64,000 nucleotides of DNA from UBA4093 sp036676455 (lineage in GTDB: Bacteria; Cyanobacteriota; Sericytochromatia; S15B-MN24; UBA4093): positions 68,847-132,846 of the forward strand of contig JAKFCW010000116.1 in assembly GCA_036676455.1 (NCBI GenBank), written 5' to 3'. Shown piece after piece: positions 16,331-25,311 of the stretch. Position 1 is the stretch's first letter. Each line of letters begins with the position of its first letter. The notes under the pieces are model-generated. The model was not told where the DNA came from. It was given only the letters and a program-made list of their open reading frames with translations, and made no database searches. Made by a program: the position numbers and the translations under genes.

Positions 16331-16920
16331 AGATCCTCTCCGCGGACTTCGTCTGCTCGGCCGTCAAGCCGGAACAACACCCGCGCCAGCGCTTCCCCGG
16401 CGTGGCCTTCGCGGGCCGCTCGAACGTGGGCAAGAGCTCGCTGATCAACAAGCTGGTGAACCGCAAGGCCCTGGCGAAGATCTCGGCCAAGCCCGGCAAG
16501 ACGGCGACGCTCAACTTCTTCGTCGTCAACAACCAGATGTACCTGGTGGATCTGCCCGGCTACGGCTACGCCAAGGTCTCCAAGGCCGAGAAGGCCGCAT
16601 GGGGCCAGATGATCGAGCATTTCCTGAACACCTACGAGGACCTGAAGGGGCTGGTGCTGATCGTCGATCTGCGGCATCCGCCCTCGCCGGACGATCTCCA
16701 GATGTACCAGTGGGCGAAGGCCGCCGGGATGCCGGTGGTGGTAGCCGCCACCAAGGCGGACAAGCTGAAGCGCTCGGAGCTGGACAAGCACATCGCGCAC
16801 GTCTGGGAGGGGCTGGGGATGGAGCACTTCCCCGAGGACGAGGTCATCGCGGTCTCGGCCGAGAGCGGTCTCAACCGGGACCGGCTCTGGACGGCGATCG
16901 CCGGCTTGATGTCCCGCTAG
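16327..16920 (+). CDS. engB: Ribosome-biogenesis GTPase EngB (YsxC/YihA)
   Basis: 197 residues. G1 is GRSNVGKSS at 30-38, the G2 region has KPGKTATLNFF, G3 is VDLPGYGYAKV and G4 is ATKADK. These and the length match EngB, a GTPase needed for assembly of the large ribosomal subunit. The GTG start overlaps the arsC stop by four bases (GTGA), giving translational coupling; the frame stays open upstream but that part belongs to another frame's gene. Confidence 0.92.
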   Translation: MKILSADFVCSAVKPEQHPRQRFPGVAFAGRSNVGKSSLINKLVNRKALAKISAKPGKTATLNFFVVNNQMYLVDLPGYGYAKVSKAEKAAWGQMIEHFLNTYEDLKGLVLIVDLRHPPSPDDLQMYQWAKAAGMPVVVAATKADKLKRSELDKHIAHVWEGLGMEHFPEDEVIAVSAESGLNRDRLWTAIAGLMSR

Positions 16921-17032
16921 CCGAACCCCCCGCCAGTCGGGAAACGCCGGGGCGTTTCCATCGAATTCCTTGGCCCTTCGGACCAAGGCCCCCTCGCGCC
17001 GGGATCCCTATCATGGGGCGAGGGGGGACCGC

Positions 17033-18847
17033 ATGGAGGCGTTGCGCCGCAAATGGAAAGAGCTCAGCCTGGGGACCCAGTTTCGGGTCCTCTTCCTGCT
17101 GGCGTACGTCCCGGTACTGCTTTCCGGCAGCGCGCTGATGGTCTGGCTGTACGTGGAGGCCCGGCAGAGCTACTTCGAGCAGGCGGATCGGCACGCGCAG
17201 CTCGCCTACACCAGTCTGGATCGCTGGTACGGCCAGCAGAAAGCCTTCCTGGAGCTTCTGTCGAGTGCTCCCGAGATCCGGGCGGGACCCCGTCGCGAGG
17301 CCTATGACTTCCTGACCTGGATCGACCGAGGAACCGAGGGGTGGCAAGGGCTCACGTTGCTCGACGCGTCCGGCCGCGCCGTCTTGTCCACCTTCCAGCC
17401 GTACGGGAGTCCTCCGGTCGACATGAGCGACTTGCCGTTCGTGCAGCGCGCGCTGCAGACCGGCGAGCCGGCCATGTCCGGCTACTTCACGTCGCCGCTC
17501 AGCCACACGCCGTCGCTCGTCCTGGCGTACCCGTTCGGGCAGGGAACCTCCCGGCAGGTCCTCATGCTCAACTACAATCCGCGCTACATCGCGGAGTTCT
17601 TCTCGGCGCCGATCTTCGAGGGACGGGTCGTGGTGACCATGGTGGACTCCACCGGCCGGCGGCTGGCCCGCCCGCAGATCGCAGGCCCACTGGGCGAGAA
17701 GCTCGTTTCTCCCGCCATGAGCTACATGCTCAGCCATTCCCAGGGCGAGCGGATCCTGCGCTGGAGCGACGGAACCAACCGGATCACGGCTTTCTACCGC
17801 TACGCGCCCACGGGCTGGACCGTCGTCGCGGGGATCCCCGTGGAGGCCTCCCTGGGGATGATCCGACGCATGCTGCTCGCCATCCTGGCCATCGGCATCG
17901 TCGGCTTCGGGTTCGTCTTCTGGCTGCTACAGGTCGGCATTCGCAAGGCGAGCCATCCCATCGCCCTCCTCGTGAACAACGCCCAGCGGATCGGCACCGG
18001 CGACCTGGGAGTGCGCGTCCCGCCCCTGCCCTCCCAGGAGCTCGACACGCTCGGCCGCACCTTCAACCAGATGGCCGAAGAGATCGAACGCTCCCACACC
18101 TCGCTCGAAGCGGACGTCGCGGCGCGCACCCAGGAACTGACCCAGGCCCTCTCGAAGCTCAAGACCCTCGACCAGCTCAAGGACACCTTTCTCTCGACCA
18201 TCTCGCACGAGATGAAGACCCCCTTGTCGCTCATCATCGGCTACACCGAGTTGCTCCAGGACAAGTATCCCTCCGAGGAGCTGCTCAAAGGCCTATTGGA
18301 CGGCAGCCGGAGGCTGAGCACGCATATCAACAACATGCTCGACTACAGCGCATTGCTGGGAGATAGCCTGCCGCTCTACAAGACCGAGGTTTCGATCCCC
18401 GAGGTCGCCCGCAATGCCCTCGACATCATGGAAACCGAGTTCACCCTCGCGAACCTGCAGGTCGAGGCGCACCTGGACCCGGAGACGCCGCCGGTCTACG
18501 GGGACTCGCGGCGGATCACCCAGATCTTCATGGAGCTGCTCGACAACGCGCGCAAGTACACTCCCGCCGGAGGGCGCGTCGGGGTGAACGTCGCGCCCCA
18601 TGACGGCGGCGTGCGGATCGAGGTCTGGGACACGGGCATGGGGATCCAGGAGGAGGATCGCGAGAGGATCTGGGAGGCGTTCGATCAACTCGCAAGCGGC
18701 GACGCGCTGCGGAAATGCGGGCTGGGGCTGGGACTCACGATCGTCAAGAAGCTCACCGAACTCCACCACGGCCGCGTCAGCGTGGACAGCCAACCCGGCC
18801 AGGGGAGTCGTTTCACCATCGACCTGCCGGCCGAAAGGCAAAGCTGA
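17033..18847 (+). CDS. Sensor histidine kinase with extracytoplasmic sensor and HAMP domain
   Basis: 604 residues. Membrane helix one is at about 18-41, then a large extracytoplasmic domain (to about 275) of dCache type, helix two at about 278-302, HAMP, a coiled linker, and the H-box STISHEMKTPLS with the phospho-acceptor His near 392. The N-box is ELLDNARKYTP; the G-boxes include DTGMGI and GLGLGLTIVKKL. No response regulator is adjacent. GAGGGGGGAC precedes the ATG at 17033. A TATCAT -10-like box at 17009 may be its promoter. Ligand unknown. Confidence 0.88.
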   Translation: MEALRRKWKELSLGTQFRVLFLLAYVPVLLSGSALMVWLYVEARQSYFEQADRHAQLAYTSLDRWYGQQKAFLELLSSAPEIRAGPRREAYDFLTWIDRGTEGWQGLTLLDASGRAVLSTFQPYGSPPVDMSDLPFVQRALQTGEPAMSGYFTSPLSHTPSLVLAYPFGQGTSRQVLMLNYNPRYIAEFFSAPIFEGRVVVTMVDSTGRRLARPQIAGPLGEKLVSPAMSYMLSHSQGERILRWSDGTNRITAFYRYAPTGWTVVAGIPVEASLGMIRRMLLAILAIGIVGFGFVFWLLQVGIRKASHPIALLVNNAQRIGTGDLGVRVPPLPSQELDTLGRTFNQMAEEIERSHTSLEADVAARTQELTQALSKLKTLDQLKDTFLSTISHEMKTPLSLIIGYTELLQDKYPSEELLKGLLDGSRRLSTHINNMLDYSALLGDSLPLYKTEVSIPEVARNALDIMETEFTLANLQVEAHLDPETPPVYGDSRRITQIFMELLDNARKYTPAGGRVGVNVAPHDGGVRIEVWDTGMGIQEEDRERIWEAFDQLASGDALRKCGLGLGLTIVKKLTELHHGRVSVDSQPGQGSRFTIDLPAERQS

Positions 18848-18850
18848 GAC

Positions 18851-19039
18851 TCAGGCGATTTCGCAGAGGGCGTCGAGCGGCACCATGGTGGGCTCCGAAC
18901 CGCTCAGCGGCGAGAGGCGGGCCTCTCGCTCGCTGACGATGGTCACCGCCAATCGACAGGCCTCACAACAATAACCGAGCCACTTGGACGCCCGCGTAAG
19001 CTTCCCCTTGCATTGCGGGCAGGCATAGGTGCGAATCAT
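18851..19039 (-). CDS. Small zinc-ribbon protein
   Basis: 62 residues. CPQC near residue 8 and a later CCEAC provide four or five Cys in a zinc-ribbon arrangement; the remaining half is polar with no known motif. The ATG at 19039 is preceded by GGGAGGG at good spacing, better than a GTG three codons earlier. Convergent with the sensor kinase, whose stop is three bases away. Function unknown. Confidence 0.65.
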   Translation of the reverse strand: MIRTYACPQCKGKLTRASKWLGYCCEACRLAVTIVSEREARLSPLSGSEPTMVPLDALCEIA

Positions 19040-19154
19040 AGTCTCCACCCTCCCGGAACAACCCTATCAGATCCTGCACCTCCTATGCCCGAGAAATATT
19101 ACGTCAAGATGACGAAATATTCTCCCCCCCGTGAAAGCTCGGCGAGGCCGAGGC

Positions 19155-19565
19155 TCAGGGACGAACCTGCAAGCGGAAGTCCAGCGGGGCGGAGGTTCCG
19201 TTGGGTTGCATGGCCGTGAACTGGTAGGATCCGGGCGTCTTGGGGGTGAACGAACCGGTGGCGGTGAAGGGCGCGAGCATGTCGGCGTAGGCCTTGTCCT
19301 TCTCGCCGGTGGCGATCGCCTTGACCATGATGGTCTTGGTGTCGGCATGCTCGACGAACTCGACCCCGCGGAAGGTCAGGCCGGCCTGGGGAAACGCCCC
19401 CGAGACCGTGAGAACCAGCCTCTGGCCGACCTTGGCCGAGGCCGGGACGTCGAGATGATCGACGTAGCCGTAGGTCGTGAAGGTCTTGTCCTGGCTCGGG
19501 CTCATCCAGCCTCCCATGGCGACGAGGAAGGTCGCGATCGTTGCGGTGACAGTGTTGAAAAACAT
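19155..19565 (-). CDS. Secreted protein with Ig-like fold, unknown function
   Basis: 136 residues. An N-terminal hydrophobic helix (about 4-20) looks like a signal peptide or anchor. The rest is beta-rich, with VGQRLVLTVSGAFPQAG and SFTPKTPGSYQF, the phrasing seen in bacterial Ig-like or cupredoxin-like domains that detect or bind at the cell surface. AAGGAG before the ATG at 19565 sets the start; the longer frame reaches into the tadA promoter region. Divergent from tadA. Confidence 0.65.
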   Translation of the reverse strand: MFFNTVTATIATFLVAMGGWMSPSQDKTFTTYGYVDHLDVPASAKVGQRLVLTVSGAFPQAGLTFRGVEFVEHADTKTIMVKAIATGEKDKAYADMLAPFTATGSFTPKTPGSYQFTAMQPNGTSAPLDFRLQVRP

Positions 19566-19660
19566 GCCTGGCTCCTTGAATGAAGAGGGCGGGGCCCCTC
19601 TATGGTACCTGAAATCCCGGCAGTCGACAGCTTGCTCCGCGCATGCTAGGATCCCCCCCC

Positions 19661-20164
19661 ATGACGACCTCACCCCCGACGCCGGTTCCCTGGCGACACG
19701 AAGACTTCATGCGCCTCGCCCTCGACGAGGCGGCGCGCGCCGCGGCGCTCGGCGAGATCCCCGTCGGAGCCGTGCTGGTCCACGAAGGCGAAGTCGTGGC
19801 GCGCGCCCATAACACGCGCGAAACCCAGCACGATCCGCTCGGGCACGCCGAGTTGACCGCCCTGCGCGAGGGCGCCCGACGCCTCGGACGCTGGCGCCTC
19901 AGCGGCTGCACCCTCTACGTCACCCTCGAACCCTGCCCCATGTGCGCGCCAGCCCTGGTGCAAGCCCGGGTGGACCGGATCGTCTTCGCCGCCATGGACC
20001 CCAAGCTGGGCGCCGCGGGCACCGTCTTAAACCTGGTCGACCGCCCGGAGTTCAACCACCGCCCCGACGTCATCGCCGGCATCTGCGAGGAAGAGGCCCA
20101 AAGCGCCTTGAAACGCTTCTTCGGGCGAAGGCGGGCCGGAGAAATCCCCGGGTGGGCCGAATAG
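19661..20164 (+). CDS. tadA: tRNA-specific adenosine-34 deaminase TadA
   Basis: 167 residues of the cytidine/deoxycytidylate deaminase fold. His62 and Glu64 in GHAELTAL and Cys92/Cys95 in PCPMC form the zinc site and proton shuttle. It converts A34 to inosine in tRNA-Arg(ACG). FNHRP and the C-terminal LKRFFGRRR fit TadA. ATG at 19661 was preferred over an ATG six codons earlier. A tRNA gene follows 66 bases downstream. Confidence 0.9.
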   Translation: MTTSPPTPVPWRHEDFMRLALDEAARAAALGEIPVGAVLVHEGEVVARAHNTRETQHDPLGHAELTALREGARRLGRWRLSGCTLYVTLEPCPMCAPALVQARVDRIVFAAMDPKLGAAGTVLNLVDRPEFNHRPDVIAGICEEEAQSALKRFFGRRRAGEIPGWAE

Positions 20165-20168
20165 GGGC

Positions 20169-20197
20169 TTGCGCTTAAGAAGGGCTTATGCTAATGT
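20169..20197 (+). promoter_or_regulatory. Probable tRNA-Ser promoter
   Basis: TTGCGC at 20169-20174 (approximately) and TAATGT at 20192-20197 are 17 bases apart. The predicted start is about 25 bases before the tRNA. Confidence 0.4.
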
Positions 20198-20230
20198 AAA
20201 CCCTTGCGCGGTCGAAACACGACCCCGTTT

Positions 20231-20312
20231 GGAGGGTATCCGAATGGTGAGGAGGCGCACTCGAAATGCGTTGCCCCGTAAGGGGTTGGGGGTTCGAGTC
20301 CCCTGCCCTCCG
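20231..20312 (+). tRNA. tRNA-Ser (anticodon CGA)
   Basis: The acceptor arm is GGAGGGT paired with GCCCTCC plus discriminator G. The anticodon loop CTCGAAA gives CGA. A long variable arm (CCCC-GTAA-GGGG) marks a class II tRNA, and GTTCGAGTC is the T loop. CCA is not encoded. Its 3' half (from 20259) is the left copy of the island's direct repeat, so the element restored the tRNA on integration. Confidence 0.95.
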
Positions 20313-20321
20313 CTCCCACCA
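20259..20321. repeat. attL: 63-bp direct repeat within tRNA-Ser
   Basis: 63 bases identical to 30610-30672, from the anticodon loop of the tRNA to nine bases past its 3' end. The integrase gene begins 84 bases away. Together the copies bound a genomic island. Confidence 0.92.
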
Positions 20322-20326
20322 ACACT

Positions 20327-20369
20327 AGATTTGAGCCCCTTGACCGATTCGGTCAGGGGGCTCAAATCT
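20327..20369. terminator. 19-bp hairpin between tRNA-Ser and integrase
   Basis: Arms 20327-20345 and 20351-20369 pair fully with one wobble, around GATTC. It ends tRNA transcription and may also end the integrase transcript. It is the island's counterpart of the hairpin after attR at 30679. Confidence 0.75.
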
Positions 20370-20404
20370 TGGCGGTTGCAAACATTCTGCAAACATTCTC
20401 GTTT

Positions 20405-21583
20405 TCACCCGCTCCGGGAATTAGTTCTGACGGCCTGGTAAGCGGCATCCAATAACTCCATGGCTTGCTCTTGCGCCCCCGGCATGAGGTGCCCGTAGAC
20501 ATCCATGGTCGTGGAAACCTTGGAGTGCCCGAGACGCTTGCTAACGGTGAGGGGATCGATCTTCAGGTTGATGAGCTGCGAGGCATGAGTGTGCCGGAGT
20601 TCATGAAGCCGGAGCGGCGGAAGGCCCGCCTTCTTGAGCAATGGCTTCAAGCACTTGGTGAGGGCCATGGGGTTACACGGCGTACCGTCTGAGCTAGCGA
20701 GGACCAAGCCATGGTCTTGGTAGCCTGGACCGAACATGAGCCTTTGGCGGGCTTGCTCGGCCCGGTGCTGCTTTAGTGCCTCGACGGCCATGGCGGGAAG
20801 CGAGATTGTCCGGCGACTCCCGGCGGTCTTTGGCTCCTTGAAGCGAAACCCTCCGGCCTTCGTGACCTCCACCGCCTGATGAACGGTGAGATACCGGCGA
20901 GTAAGGTCTAGGTCTTGCCAGCGAAGCGCCGCAAGTTCGCCCCTGCGGAGCCCCGTCGTGACCGCCAAGACGATCGCGGTGTAGTGGGGGGACTCCTTGG
21001 CGACCTCCAGGAGCTTGTCCGCGTCCTCCTGACTCAGTGCCCGCATTTCACGTTCAGAGGCCCGTGGCGGCGTCACATCATCGGCCGGGTTCCGAGGTAG
21101 CAAGCGCCACGTGACCGCTTGCTGTAGAGCGCAACGGAGGACCCTGTGATGATACAGGACCGTACTGGAGGAGAGCCCTCCCTTGCCATCCCGGCGACCG
21201 GTCTTTAACGCCTCCGCATAGTATTTCTGAATGTGCGCTGGGCGGAGTTTCTCCATTCTCAATTGACCGAGTTGCGGTATGAGATGGGTGTGGACGATCT
21301 CAGCATATCGCTCATAAGTCTTGGGTTGGACGTTCAGTGCCGCGCAATCCCGAAGCCATCGAGTCAAGAAATCACCAAGAGTCTCCCGGCCAGGCTCTAC
21401 GAATTGCCCTGTATGAAGTTCATGGAGAAGCCGTGCAAGTTCGCGTTCGGCGTCTCGCTTTGTCCCATCAAACTTGACCGTTACTTGATTTCGGCCGCCA
21501 TCCGCCTTCCGCTCCCCGTCATAAATGATATGCCATTTGTTTTTGTTGTTCTTACCTCTGCGCTGTCTGATATGTCCCTTCAT
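20405..21583 (-). CDS. Phage-type tyrosine integrase
   Basis: 392 residues. An N-terminal arm-binding region (about 1-60), a SAM-like core-binding domain (about 68-175) and the catalytic domain follow in order. Catalytic residues are Arg213 (TTGLRRGEL), Lys252, His327 and Arg330 (LHELRH), His353 (LGHS) and nucleophile Tyr363 (DVYGHL). It should recombine the 63-base tRNA-Ser sites, being 84 bases from attL and reading toward it. Its start overlaps the upstream gene's stop by four bases, so the two are co-transcribed. Confidence 0.93.
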   Translation of the reverse strand: MKGHIRQRRGKNNKNKWHIIYDGERKADGGRNQVTVKFDGTKRDAERELARLLHELHTGQFVEPGRETLGDFLTRWLRDCAALNVQPKTYERYAEIVHTHLIPQLGQLRMEKLRPAHIQKYYAEALKTGRRDGKGGLSSSTVLYHHRVLRCALQQAVTWRLLPRNPADDVTPPRASEREMRALSQEDADKLLEVAKESPHYTAIVLAVTTGLRRGELAALRWQDLDLTRRYLTVHQAVEVTKAGGFRFKEPKTAGSRRTISLPAMAVEALKQHRAEQARQRLMFGPGYQDHGLVLASSDGTPCNPMALTKCLKPLLKKAGLPPLRLHELRHTHASQLINLKIDPLTVSKRLGHSKVSTTMDVYGHLMPGAQEQAMELLDAAYQAVRTNSRSG

Positions 21584-22713
21584 GTCTCCTCCTTGCCGAG
21601 CGCCTCATTTCCAGCCTTTGATTTTCGCCAATTCGATTGGGCCACCGTCTTGGCGCAACGTCGGCTGCAATACTTCGCCCGCCATGCACTGGATGCAAAC
21701 GGCAACTGACAACGCGCACAGCGGTAGACCCGGTTGTTTTCCGAAAAATCCTGGAGCGCCATGTAGGCGTAGTTTGATAGAAGCGAAGGGCCCCAAAGAT
21801 ACTGCTTTAACGTGCCATCGGGTTCTTCCTTAAGGACCGGCGACACGCTAGCAGCCCATCGATTCATGTGTTCAAGGCCTCTCCTACCGAGAATGCTTGC
21901 CTGTGCTAACTCCGGGGAATCAGTAGGTTCTCCCGAGGTTTGTAAATGCATCCACTTGGTGAGGGCATCATAGGCAACATAGAAGGCTTCTACGGCCTCC
22001 AGGAAGGCGCTCAGGGGCTCCCGATACGAGCGAGCGATCGGATCCTCGGCGGTAGGGACTCTCGTAGGTCGAACATCTGCTGCGAAAAATGGATCCCACT
22101 TCTCTTCCAGGCTGTACAGGACGATCTCTCCGCTGTCCAGGTACTCCCAGTGAACGCCGTGGGGGCGACCGCCTAGCATGCCTTCCCCTAGCATCTCTTG
22201 GAAATCAACAGGCACGGCAGTGTTGATCCGAACCTGACCGTGAAGAACCCGAAGGTTGTCTTTCCGCCTCGGGTAGACAAGGCTTTGCGTAACGCGGCCG
22301 AGGGAGTATTCCGGCATCAACGCATGGAGAGGATACGTTGGATGAATCTTGTCCTCGCCCCCGATGCTGGAACTCGCGTCCATGACGACAGGGAAACAGA
22401 CTTCAAGGGCCGACTGATGAAGTAGACCAAGAAGTCCGTTCTGGGAGCACCACTGGATGATCCGTGTTTCGGCCCCTTGTCTCTTCACATCCCGGAAAAG
22501 TTCAAGGAGTGATTGGTAGGACGGCGCAATCGACGCATTGGCTTTCTTGCTTAGCCCGTCTTCCCTTGCTCCCCGGCGGGACCAAGTCTTGTCATAGTCT
22601 TGCCACGGATCATACACACTCAGTTCAGCGTCCGGGGCCGGCCGGATATATCCTCCCTCGATGCAATAGCGGTCAAACTTCCACCAAGTCCCTTGCCAAA
22701 GTCGATTACTCAT
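21580..22713 (-). CDS. Unknown island protein with C-terminal zinc finger
   Basis: 377 residues of unknown function. Near the C-terminus YRCARCQLPF...AKYCSRRCAKT holds four Cys in a CGNR-like zinc-ribbon pattern, with a basic tail, suggesting nucleic-acid or protein binding. The rest shows no motif I know; a region around 240-290 is helical. The ATG at 22713 has GAGGA just upstream and is preferred over a TTG four codons earlier. It shares an operon with the integrase (ATGA overlap) and may regulate it or be cargo. Confidence 0.7.
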   Translation of the reverse strand: MSNRLWQGTWWKFDRYCIEGGYIRPAPDAELSVYDPWQDYDKTWSRRGAREDGLSKKANASIAPSYQSLLELFRDVKRQGAETRIIQWCSQNGLLGLLHQSALEVCFPVVMDASSSIGGEDKIHPTYPLHALMPEYSLGRVTQSLVYPRRKDNLRVLHGQVRINTAVPVDFQEMLGEGMLGGRPHGVHWEYLDSGEIVLYSLEEKWDPFFAADVRPTRVPTAEDPIARSYREPLSAFLEAVEAFYVAYDALTKWMHLQTSGEPTDSPELAQASILGRRGLEHMNRWAASVSPVLKEEPDGTLKQYLWGPSLLSNYAYMALQDFSENNRVYRCARCQLPFASSAWRAKYCSRRCAKTVAQSNWRKSKAGNEALGKEET

Positions 22714-22822
22714 TCTCGTCCTCAACTATGTAGATATCAATTAGCTAGTTGAACGATCTACAAAGCAACCTTACCATTACCGTTGTAAAGGAACAAGCCC
22801 TACTTAAAGGAGGCATGTGGAA

Positions 22823-23047
22823 ATGGCAGGGGAAACGTTGAAAGGCTGGAGGGCAAAGCGGGGATGGTCTCAATCCAAACTGGCAAAAGAATCCGGCCTG
22901 CACACGACAACAATCAGCTTGCTGGAGTCCGGGCGCCTGAAGCCTTACCGAGTTCAGGCACAGAAACTTGCGGTAGCCTTTGGCGTCACGGAGGAGGAGG
23001 TGACGGCACTGCTCGGGGGAGTTCAAGCCAACGGGAGGTCTTCATGA
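22823..23047 (+). CDS. Xre-family HTH regulator
   Basis: 74 residues, nearly all one HTH_3/Xre domain (RGWSQSKLAKESGLHTTTISLLESG at about 15-39; the recognition helix is TTTISLLE). AAAGGAGG sits nine bases before the ATG at 22823. Divergent from the gene at 22713, so it may control both the integrase operon and its own. Overlaps the next gene by four bases. Confidence 0.85.
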   Translation: MAGETLKGWRAKRGWSQSKLAKESGLHTTTISLLESGRLKPYRVQAQKLAVAFGVTEEEVTALLGGVQANGRSS

Positions 23048-23304
23048 ACAAGGCACCGGCGGTCCTGACCGTGGCGGAAGTCGCACAACGCCTCCGGCTT
23101 GGGCGAAACAGTGTCTACGAGGCCATCCGTCGCGGAGTGATCCCTTCTCTCCGTGTCGGCCGACGAATTGTTATCCCCGCGATCGCCTTTGACCGTTTTC
23201 TCGAAGGCGCCGCCTGGGTGGACGTTTATAGGGCCACCGAGCTTGACCGAAAAGGAGGTCCCGCATCAGTCCCCCTTTATGGGCGCCGAACCCTTGGCGG
23301 CTGA
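23044..23304 (+). CDS. Excisionase-type HTH protein
   Basis: 86 residues. TVAEVAQRLRLGRNSVYEAIRRGVIPSLRVGRRIVI is the winged-helix HTH_17/MerR-like excisionase domain (the pattern is given in part only; residues about 8-43). Such proteins act as recombination directionality factors for tyrosine integrases. The ATG at 23044 overlaps the Xre gene stop (ATGA); GGAGG lies upstream. The frame extends far upstream but only inside the Xre gene. Confidence 0.8.
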   Translation: MNKAPAVLTVAEVAQRLRLGRNSVYEAIRRGVIPSLRVGRRIVIPAIAFDRFLEGAAWVDVYRATELDRKGGPASVPLYGRRTLGG

Positions 23305-23550
23305 GCGCTTAACATTTACACCCCCTCCGCATTAACCCCGTAGATTACGTGAGCATGCCCGCCTAGCCCTGTGCCTGGCGGGCTGACTCCAACCGCTCTT
23401 CCTGGGCCTAGCAAGGCAGGGGAAGAGAAGTGCCCGGGTGTCGGCTACTGCACTTTACAAACCTATCTCGCGGCGGAGTGCCTCATCATCCTGCGGGTCC
23501 CGGCGATCGATCCCGGGCATACGCCCAACGTGCCAACGGAGACCTCGACC

Positions 23551-24915
23551 ATGGCCCTAGACGATTCGTCGCTCAGCAGATCGGCGATCGCCAAGATAGT
23601 GGATGATCTGGAAGTCCCCCCGGATCTCGAAGAAGGCTGCCGTCTACTTGCTGGCTTGCTTGCCAAGCGTCATGCCGGCAAAGTCACTTGGCAGAGTTAT
23701 GTTGGTTTCCAGGGTCCGGGTCTCCCATGTTACGTTAATGCCTTCGTCCAAGGCCCAGCCGGAGTTGTGTTGTCCGCGCTCCGCTCAGAGGATTCGAGCA
23801 ACGACCACCAAGCACATCTCCAGAGTCAGTTTTTCGCCCTCCGGCATGCCGCGGTTGGCGAACGTGCGGTTTGCGGCAAGTTGCTGGACATGAACGGAGT
23901 CGTTGCAATTCTCAAACCACCCTCTGAGGGCGATGTATACGACCTCCAGATCCTGGTAGGACCCCGGCAAGGGTCCCCATTACAAACAAGCGCCGATGGA
24001 GTATACCGCCTGAAAGTTCGCCTGGAGTCCGCTCGAACCAACGGCCGGACGCGATACCTCCGGGTGTCCGGTGTACATGCCTATCCGGATCTCGCCAACC
24101 TTCTCAGGTCCCGGATGAAAATCGACAACGGCAACCCGATCCGACTCCATCGAGTAATCGCCGCTTTGGCCGGCGCAAACCTACATGCTCGTGGCAACCA
24201 TGGGCAGGAACAGCAAATCCATGTCCATCATCTGAACGGGGTCGGATTCGATTGTCGCTGGGAAAATTTGACGCCGCTACCAAGTACGCGACACCGCCAG
24301 CAGCACAGGGCCTGGGCGATCGAGGTCGGCCTTCCGCTCGAATCTCAACTTGGGCCGCATGCGCCCGACCTGGGCCCGGGGGGTGGATCGCTGTACTGGG
24401 GTGAGTGGAATGACACATGGTTTAGGGACACGACGCATGCGCGTCACATCGACCGCCAAAGGGTTACGACGAAGCCGGCTTCATGGGGGTTCTTTGGATC
24501 CGCGAGCCGAAAAGACCGGCGCCGCAGCCTTGATCGGCTGGCGATCGCCATACATGCCCATGGCGGGTGCATGGCGGTGGACGACTTGGTTCATGCACTT
24601 TTGCTTTCGCCATGCGATTCCAAGTCCGGAATCAGAAAGGTAATCATCCAGGCGGTCTCGGCCGAACTTGTCGAGAGCTTCTTTGAGGGGCGACGCCAAA
24701 CCCTTTTCTTGCGGGCCACCCTAGTCACAAGGTTTCGGCGTAGAGTCATTCTGAACCGGATGCTACGGATCAGGCAGTTGCGCCTCGCAAACGACCTGGA
24801 AAACGTGTCTCGGTGGTTCCATGGGAAATACTCCCGCCGAAAGATAGCTCCCTACCTTAGACGGGTATGGGCTGGCTTCAGGCCAGCCCAGTCGGTTACT
24901 CGAAGTTACGAATAG
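23551..24915 (+). CDS. Island HNH-endonuclease-type protein
   Basis: 454 residues from ATG 23551. In the middle, IHVHHLNGVGFDCRWENLTPL (about 228-248) matches the HNH nuclease pattern of phage and homing enzymes, in which the paired His and Asn bind metal and DNA; following Arg/Gln-rich residues are typical. The N-terminal half is beta-rich, and the C-terminal 110 residues are basic and helical, perhaps DNA-binding. A GTG at 23371 would add 60 residues of atypical composition. It could be a defence or competition nuclease or a group I/homing type; I cannot say which. Confidence 0.65.
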   Translation: MALDDSSLSRSAIAKIVDDLEVPPDLEEGCRLLAGLLAKRHAGKVTWQSYVGFQGPGLPCYVNAFVQGPAGVVLSALRSEDSSNDHQAHLQSQFFALRHAAVGERAVCGKLLDMNGVVAILKPPSEGDVYDLQILVGPRQGSPLQTSADGVYRLKVRLESARTNGRTRYLRVSGVHAYPDLANLLRSRMKIDNGNPIRLHRVIAALAGANLHARGNHGQEQQIHVHHLNGVGFDCRWENLTPLPSTRHRQQHRAWAIEVGLPLESQLGPHAPDLGPGGGSLYWGEWNDTWFRDTTHARHIDRQRVTTKPASWGFFGSASRKDRRRSLDRLAIAIHAHGGCMAVDDLVHALLLSPCDSKSGIRKVIIQAVSAELVESFFEGRRQTLFLRATLVTRFRRRVILNRMLRIRQLRLANDLENVSRWFHGKYSRRKIAPYLRRVWAGFRPAQSVTRSYE

Positions 24916-24922
24916 TTACAGG

Positions 24923-25303
24923 CTACTCGTTGAATTCTCTGATCAAGTCCGCCACAGCGTCAGGCACCGAGACACTCCGGTTCTTTGGGTTCCGATAGAA
25001 CTTATCAAGTCGCCCGGAGAACGCCTTGCCCAGAGCCAGGATGTTTTGCTGGGTATTCTCATCCGACAGATCGATATCCAGTCCACCTGCACCGGCGATG
25101 AGCGCGACGAAGGCCCCCGCACACTGCGGGCGATCCGCGGCCTTCATCCTGACCCAGTCCTTGCCGTCAATCCGGGAGTTCTTGTCTAAATCAAACTGGC
25201 GGTTCATTTCATCGGCAAGAGGATTTGCCAAAGCGGGGCCAGAGAGGCCGCTAATGACGATCGCCGTCGCAACCACAAGGGACAGGTATGTTGGTCGAAG
25301 CAC
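24923..25303 (-). CDS. Secreted EF-hand-like protein
   Basis: 126 residues. A signal peptide (about 1-26, ending ALA-N) precedes a single EF-hand-like loop, DLDKNSRIDGKD, at about 38-49 with Asp, Asn and Asp ligands at the usual places. The rest is helical. AGGAGGAAAG sits before the GTG start. It follows two lipoprotein genes on the same strand (8-base gap), probably one operon. Confidence 0.65.
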   Translation of the reverse strand: MLRPTYLSLVVATAIVISGLSGPALANPLADEMNRQFDLDKNSRIDGKDWVRMKAADRPQCAGAFVALIAGAGGLDIDLSDENTQQNILALGKAFSGRLDKFYRNPKNRSVSVPDAVADLIREFNE

Positions 25304-25311
25304 CTTTCCTC

